Position numbers and translations under genes: made by a program. Positions 60,370 through 64,000 of a stretch of 64,000 bases of DNA are shown here, piece by piece. Source of the DNA: HKCCE3408 sp039183205 (GTDB lineage: Bacteria; Pseudomonadota; Alphaproteobacteria; Rhodobacterales; Rhodobacteraceae); contig JBCDBR010000020.1 of the NCBI GenBank assembly GCA_039183205.1, positions 1 through 64,000 of the forward strand, written 5' to 3'. Position 1 is the first letter of the stretch, and every line of letters begins with the position of its first letter. Below the pieces are notes generated by a model. It had not been told where the DNA came from and searched no databases. It saw only the letters and a program-made list of their open reading frames with translations.

Positions 60370-61656
60370 CTATTCCGCCGCCACTCTGCCGCGACGGTCG
60401 CCTATCCGGCTTTCGATCTCGTCCCGGAAATGGCGGATCAAACCTTGAATCGGCCATGCGGCTGCATCGCCTAAGGCGCAGATCGTATGACCTTCGACCT
60501 GCTTGGTCACATCCAACAGCATATCGATTTCGGACGGCTCTGCCTCGCCGGTGACCAAACGCTCCATCACACGCATCATCCAACCGGTACCTTCTCGACA
60601 CGGCGTGCATTGCCCGCAGCTTTCGTGTTTGTAGAATTTCGACAGGCGCCAAATCGCCTTAATGATATCCGTGGACTGGTCCATCACGATGACTGCGGCC
60701 GTACCGAGGCCGGACTTTTGATCGCGTAGCCAGTCAAAATCCATGATGCATTCTTCTTCCATGATGCGGCCTGGCAAACACGGCACCGAAGAGCCGCCGG
60801 GGATCACCGCCTTGAGGTTCGACCAGCCGCCGCGGATCCCGCCGCAATGCCGATCGATGAGGTCTTTGAACGGGATCGACATCTCTTCTTCAACGACGCA
60901 AGGGTTGTTGACGTGGCCTGAGATCGCAAAAAGCTTGGTGCCAACGTTGTTTGCCCGGCCAAAACCCGAAAACCAATCGGCACCTCGGCGCAGAATGGTC
61001 GGCACAACGGCAATCGATTCGACGTTGTTGACCGTTGTTGGACAGCCATAAAGCCCCGCGCCCGCCGGAAATGGCGGTTTCATGCGTGGCATGCCCTTTT
61101 TGCCTTCCAAGCTTTCCAAAAGCGCGGTCTCTTCGCCGCAGATATAGGCTCCGGCACCGTGATGGAGGTAAAGATCGAAATCCCAGCCTGAATTCGCTGC
61201 GTTTTTGCCGAGCAGCCCCGAATCATAGCATTCGTCAATTGCGGATTGGAGCGCTTCACGCTCTCGGATGTACTCGCCGCGGATGTAGATATAGCTGACA
61301 TGCGCCCCCATCGCGAAACTTGCAATCAAGCAACCTTCGATCAGCGTATGGGGATCATTGCGCATGATTTCGCGGTCTTTACAGGTGCCCGGTTCCGACT
61401 CATCGGCATTGACCACGAGATAGGCGGGACGCCCATCACTTTCTTTCGGCATAAACGACCATTTTAGCCCAGTTGGGAAGCCGGCTCCACCCCGGCCACG
61501 AAGGCCCGACGCCTTCATGATCTCGACGATCTTGTCGCGACCCAAAGCGACAAGGTCCCTTGTTCCGTCCCAATGACCGCGCGCCTTAGCGCCGGCCAAA
61601 TCGCGGTCGTGCATGCCGTAGATGTTGCTAAAAATCCGGTCTTTGTCCTGAAGCAT
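60370..61656 (-). CDS. nuoF: NADH-quinone oxidoreductase subunit F
   Basis: NuoF (428 residues) binds NADH, FMN and cluster N3. Motifs are GLRGRGGAGFPTGLKW (FMN/NAD), NADESEPGTCKDREIM, GAGAYICGEETALLESLEGK and the cluster site ESCGQCTPCREGTGW with HTICALGDAAAWP. The start at 61656 (MLQDKDRIF) is the family norm; upstream in-frame codons overlap the DUF5337 gene. Confidence 0.97.
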   Translation of the reverse strand: MLQDKDRIFSNIYGMHDRDLAGAKARGHWDGTRDLVALGRDKIVEIMKASGLRGRGGAGFPTGLKWSFMPKESDGRPAYLVVNADESEPGTCKDREIMRNDPHTLIEGCLIASFAMGAHVSYIYIRGEYIREREALQSAIDECYDSGLLGKNAANSGWDFDLYLHHGAGAYICGEETALLESLEGKKGMPRMKPPFPAGAGLYGCPTTVNNVESIAVVPTILRRGADWFSGFGRANNVGTKLFAISGHVNNPCVVEEEMSIPFKDLIDRHCGGIRGGWSNLKAVIPGGSSVPCLPGRIMEEECIMDFDWLRDQKSGLGTAAVIVMDQSTDIIKAIWRLSKFYKHESCGQCTPCREGTGWMMRVMERLVTGEAEPSEIDMLLDVTKQVEGHTICALGDAAAWPIQGLIRHFRDEIESRIGDRRGRVAAE

Positions 61657-61730
61657 CTCGATCGTCCTTGCACTGTACGGCATAGTGTCCGATTGCCGCG
61701 CGGACCGCCAGTGGACAAAGCGTCCCGGCG

Positions 61731-61967
61731 CTATCTTCGACGCTCTTCTTCTTTGCGGGCTCTGTAGACCTGGAAGGCAATCCATAAGCCCCACAGGATC
61801 GCTGCAATGGCAGCGATATCAAATACGAATGCCAGCCGCGGATCCCAGCCAAGCCAACCGCCCACCCATTGTGCCGCGATCCAGTAGACAAATGACAGTG
61901 CAATCACCAGCGCGGCCTGCCGCGTCCGGCGTATCAGTCTGAGTTGCTCTTTGGGATCGCTTGCCAT
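61731..61967 (-). CDS. DUF5337-like small membrane protein in the nuo operon
   Basis: A 78-residue protein with two helices (about residues 17-36 and 43-65), starting MASDPKEQLRLIRRTRQAAL and ending in a strongly basic/acidic tail (RARKEEERRR). The QWVGGWLGWDPRLAFVFD centre matches DUF5337, a small family found in Rhodobacterales complex I operons. The function is unknown. It sits 74 bp before nuoF. Confidence 0.75.
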   Translation of the reverse strand: MASDPKEQLRLIRRTRQAALVIALSFVYWIAAQWVGGWLGWDPRLAFVFDIAAIAAILWGLWIAFQVYRARKEEERRR

Positions 61968-62031
61968 GATCAATGCAAAGGGCAACCCCCTGGCGGGTCG
62001 GGGCAAGCCCCTTCCCGGCCGCCCGATATGC

Positions 62032-62508
62032 CTAGCTTACGGCGCTTTTGGCCTGACCGACCAAGTCAAAACGCTTTACGAGCGCCTTAAAGCCTGGCTG
62101 CCTTTCATTCAGCGCGTCGATGTCGGCATCAGTTAAGGCCGCGAGTTGATCGTAGCGGTAAATGTGGAAACCGTTGAGCGTATCCGCCAACTTTGCGCCG
62201 ACACCGGACAGGGCTGTTAAGTCGTCTGGCGGCACATCTTCGACGGTCTCGACCGGACTGGGAAGAGGTTCCACGTCCTTGGCCACCGGTGGCGCCACAG
62301 GATTTGTTTGGGCCCGCGTCTTGAAGCCTGTGGCAGGCGTACCACCGACCCGAGCAACAGCTTGCCAAAAGGCGAGCGGCGCGTCGATCCCGAGTTTCCA
62401 GGCCTGCAATGTGGCGGTGCCATAAAAGGCTGCACCGTAATTCACCATGTGGCGCATGTTGCGCTGTGTGGCCGTCGCGTTGAGCCAAAATTCATCGGCA
62501 AAGGTCAT
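62032..62508 (-). CDS. Protein with diverged helix-hairpin-helix domain (third copy)
   Basis: A 158-residue protein. The N-terminal part (residues 1-55, FADEFWLNATATQRNMRHMVNY) is helical and phasin-like in look. A Pro/Val/Glu-rich linker follows, then a C-terminal domain: DDLTALSGVGAKLADTLNG, FHIYRYDQLAALTDADIDAL and FKALVKRFDLVGQA. That aligns with the better-kept copies in the gene at 62551 and in NuoE. AGGAGC lies 6 bp before the ATG. Function unknown. Confidence 0.8.
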   Translation of the reverse strand: MTFADEFWLNATATQRNMRHMVNYGAAFYGTATLQAWKLGIDAPLAFWQAVARVGGTPATGFKTRAQTNPVAPPVAKDVEPLPSPVETVEDVPPDDLTALSGVGAKLADTLNGFHIYRYDQLAALTDADIDALNERQPGFKALVKRFDLVGQAKSAVS

Positions 62509-62550
62509 AAAATTGCTCCTTCAGAGCTGTGTTTTACCCCCCATTCCCGC

Positions 62551-63213
62551 TCAGTATACATCACCTTCGTCGACTTTTTTGGAAAATTCCGTTTCGCCGC
62601 CTGCGGCGAGGAGTTTCGCTTGTTCGACCCAGTCATCGCGGGTAACGCGGCCCTTGAATCCTTTGAGGTTTTGATCGACCCAAGCCACCTCATCCGGTGT
62701 CCATTCAGCGATTTGGTCGAAATGGTAAAACCCAAGCTCAAAACACAATTGTTCCAGCTTTGGCCCGACGCCTTTGATCCGCTTTAGATCGTCAGCCGTG
62801 CCGCCACGCGGGCCATCAAGCGCCTGTGGCTTCGTGCCTTCCGCGGTTGAAGCTGCGGCCGGTTGAGGCGCAGGTGTGGGTTCTGGTGCAGGTTCAGGCT
62901 TTGGGGTCGGCTTTGAGGCCGGAGCAGCGGCCTTTTTTGGCGCCGGCTTCGGAGCAGATGCAGCCGTGGCTGCGGGTGCAGAACCTGCTGCCACCGTGCC
63001 TAGCTTGAGCTCTCCGGGCGCCGGCAATGACCGGCAAAACGCCGCACGAAGCAGCAAGCCCAAAATGCCAAACAAAACCAATCCGATAAATATACCTTGG
63101 ATAACCATCCAATCCGCTGCAACGATCAGCGCAACAGCGACAAAGGCACCTCCCAAAAAGGCAATGCCCCAGCACGTTGCTGCGCAGCCAAGCGTCCCTG
63201 ACTTTGATTGCAT
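62551..63213 (-). CDS. Membrane-anchored helix-hairpin-helix protein (second copy)
   Basis: A 220-residue protein with two N-terminal transmembrane helices (about residues 11-58, with several Cys: LGCAATCWG). A Pro/Ala/Lys-rich linker (about 78-135) follows, then a helix-hairpin-helix domain: DDLKRIKGVGPKLEQLCFEL, GFYHFDQIAEWTPDEVAWVD and FKGRVTRDDWVEQAKLLA. The domain is nearly the same as the NuoE C-terminal tail. A strong ribosome site (GGAGGGAG) precedes the ATG. It would place the domain at the inner membrane near complex I; its binding partner is unknown. Confidence 0.82.
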   Translation of the reverse strand: MQSKSGTLGCAATCWGIAFLGGAFVAVALIVAADWMVIQGIFIGLVLFGILGLLLRAAFCRSLPAPGELKLGTVAAGSAPAATAASAPKPAPKKAAAPASKPTPKPEPAPEPTPAPQPAAASTAEGTKPQALDGPRGGTADDLKRIKGVGPKLEQLCFELGFYHFDQIAEWTPDEVAWVDQNLKGFKGRVTRDDWVEQAKLLAAGGETEFSKKVDEGDVY

Positions 63214-63292
63214 GTGGCTCCCTCCAGTTCCTCCGGTCTTTCAATTGGGTATACCTTGGCATTCCCAATCGGCAAAGGGGAGCCTTTTTTGA

Positions 63293-64000
63293 TTAAGAAA
63301 TGATTTGCGCCAATTGCGTGGCTTGGCCGACCCAATCGTCACGTTGAATGCGGCCCTTGAATTTCAAGCGTGCGTCAACCCAGGCAATTTCCGCATCACC
63401 CCATGCCCTAATCTGATGAAAATGCCAAAATCCCATCTCGTTGAGCAAGGCTTCGAGCTTAGGACCAATGCCTGAGATGCGTTTGAGGTCATCCTTGTCG
63501 CCTTGAGGGGCATCAAGGCGCACAGGTTCCGCTTCGACAATCCCGCGAGAGCGCGCCGGGTTGGGCGCCACCTTAGGTTTCGGCGCATCCAGCGCGGGCT
63601 CCGACGATCGGTCTTGCGGCGTGCTGGATTGGCGGCCCCAATTCGCGACAAGCGGCACCTCGGTGCCATCGATGCGCTTGATCGTGTCACCGATATCGGT
63701 GGCCAGACGCGCGGAGATATTTAGTGTGTCCTTTCCAGCGTCATGCACAGATAGACTGGTAAGGCCGCTGGCAGGTTCTGCGGCATAGCGGCCGTTTTGC
63801 GGACCCGGCGTCGGCACGCGTCCTGCCGACATCTCATCGATCAGCCAAGCCATCTTTTCAGCCGTCAAATCTTCGTAGTAATCTTTGCCGATTTGCGCCA
63901 TCGGCGCGTTCGCACAGGCCCCCAGACATTCCACCTCTTCCCAAGAAAACTTGCCGTCAAGACTGATCTGATGCGCGGATGCGGCAATTTTTTCTTTGCA
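63293..64000 (-). CDS. nuoE: NADH-quinone oxidoreductase subunit E with helix-hairpin-helix tail (partial)
   Basis: The 3' part of nuoE; the start and the first cluster cysteines lie beyond the window. The visible part begins CKEKIAASAHQI, then WEEVECLGACANAPMAQIGKDYYEDLT, which holds the second pair of 2Fe-2S ligands (C-L-G-A-C). After about residue 60 of this fragment comes an extension of about 170 residues absent from E. coli NuoE: a low-complexity linker and a helix-hairpin-helix domain (DDLKRISGIGPKLEALLNEM, GFWHFHQIRAWGDAEIAWVD, FKGRIQRDDWVGQA). The same domain recurs in the next two genes. Confidence 0.93.
   Translation of the reverse strand, partial: CKEKIAASAHQISLDGKFSWEEVECLGACANAPMAQIGKDYYEDLTAEKMAWLIDEMSAGRVPTPGPQNGRYAAEPASGLTSLSVHDAGKDTLNISARLATDIGDTIKRIDGTEVPLVANWGRQSSTPQDRSSEPALDAPKPKVAPNPARSRGIVEAEPVRLDAPQGDKDDLKRISGIGPKLEALLNEMGFWHFHQIRAWGDAEIAWVDARLKFKGRIQRDDWVGQATQLAQIIS

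Noticed and set aside
59924..60448. 174-codon plus-strand frame in the nuo interval
   Set aside because: The end is antisense to nuoF, it lacks a ribosome site and shows no domain; a lone coding gene against the operon is not supported.
1..64000. CRISPR arrays, toxin-antitoxin or restriction-modification genes
   Set aside because: No regularly spaced repeats and no proteins with such motifs were seen in either strand.

Overview
The window is a piece of an alphaproteobacterial chromosome, most likely Rhodobacterales (Roseobacter group). This rests on recognised proteins and gene order rather than a database search. The aa3-type cytochrome oxidase subunit I closely resembles that of Rhodobacter/Paracoccus. 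The complex I operon has extra small genes between the nuo genes, as in Rhodobacter. CtrA-like boxes (TTAA-N7-TTAA) are present, and several genes appear to use TTG or GTG starts.

Region 1 (1-2775) is an accessory edge. It holds the end of an IS3-family element, a gene cut by that insertion, a promoter with an immediate intrinsic terminator, a 93-residue protein and a large serine recombinase. The recombinase reading frame ends inside tRNA-Leu(GAG), so the tRNA is the probable right boundary of an integrated element. Region 2 (3131-15190) is core chromosome: lipB, ctaD with an enlarged loop, carA/yqeY, a membrane glycosyltransferase behind two overlapping CtrA-like boxes, a GntR regulator, a UbiH-type hydroxylase, ilvC, a Tat-exported protein and a CAP-domain lipoprotein. 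Region 3 (15408-24213) carries 8-oxoguanine deaminase, hisN, an XRE regulator, a quinone oxidoreductase, a LysR regulator, DUF1127, Bax-inhibitor-1, a GNAT enzyme, rpmG, chrA and a UPF0173 hydrolase.

Region 4 (24337-38548) has gatCA, a lipoprotein and ampD, the RNase P RNA gene (rnpB), tadA/rluB, the ftsY-EamA-yciB cluster, an orphan NuoE-NuoF-type formate dehydrogenase beta subunit, alkB, tatABC with a DUF815 ATPase, and an orphan Fe3+-type ABC ATPase. Region 5 (38601-47852) has an AlkC-type DNA glycosylase coupled to an SDR protein that lacks the catalytic Tyr, a SnoaL-like protein, prfC, two convergent paralogous secreted proteins, an rhlE-type helicase, RNase J and coaX.

Region 6 (47880-64000, minus strand) is the respiratory complex I operon. 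It runs from nuoE (cut by the window edge) through nuoF, G, H, I, J, K, L, M and N, then into birA, coaX and rnj with overlapping or nearly touching ends. Seven extra genes lie among the nuo genes. The most distinctive signal is one helix-hairpin-helix domain present three times in a row: at the C-terminus of NuoE, on a membrane-anchored protein, and more diverged on a third protein. Other signals worth a look are a His/Asp-rich insert in NuoL and a carboxymuconolactone-decarboxylase-like gene placed tightly between nuoI and nuoJ.
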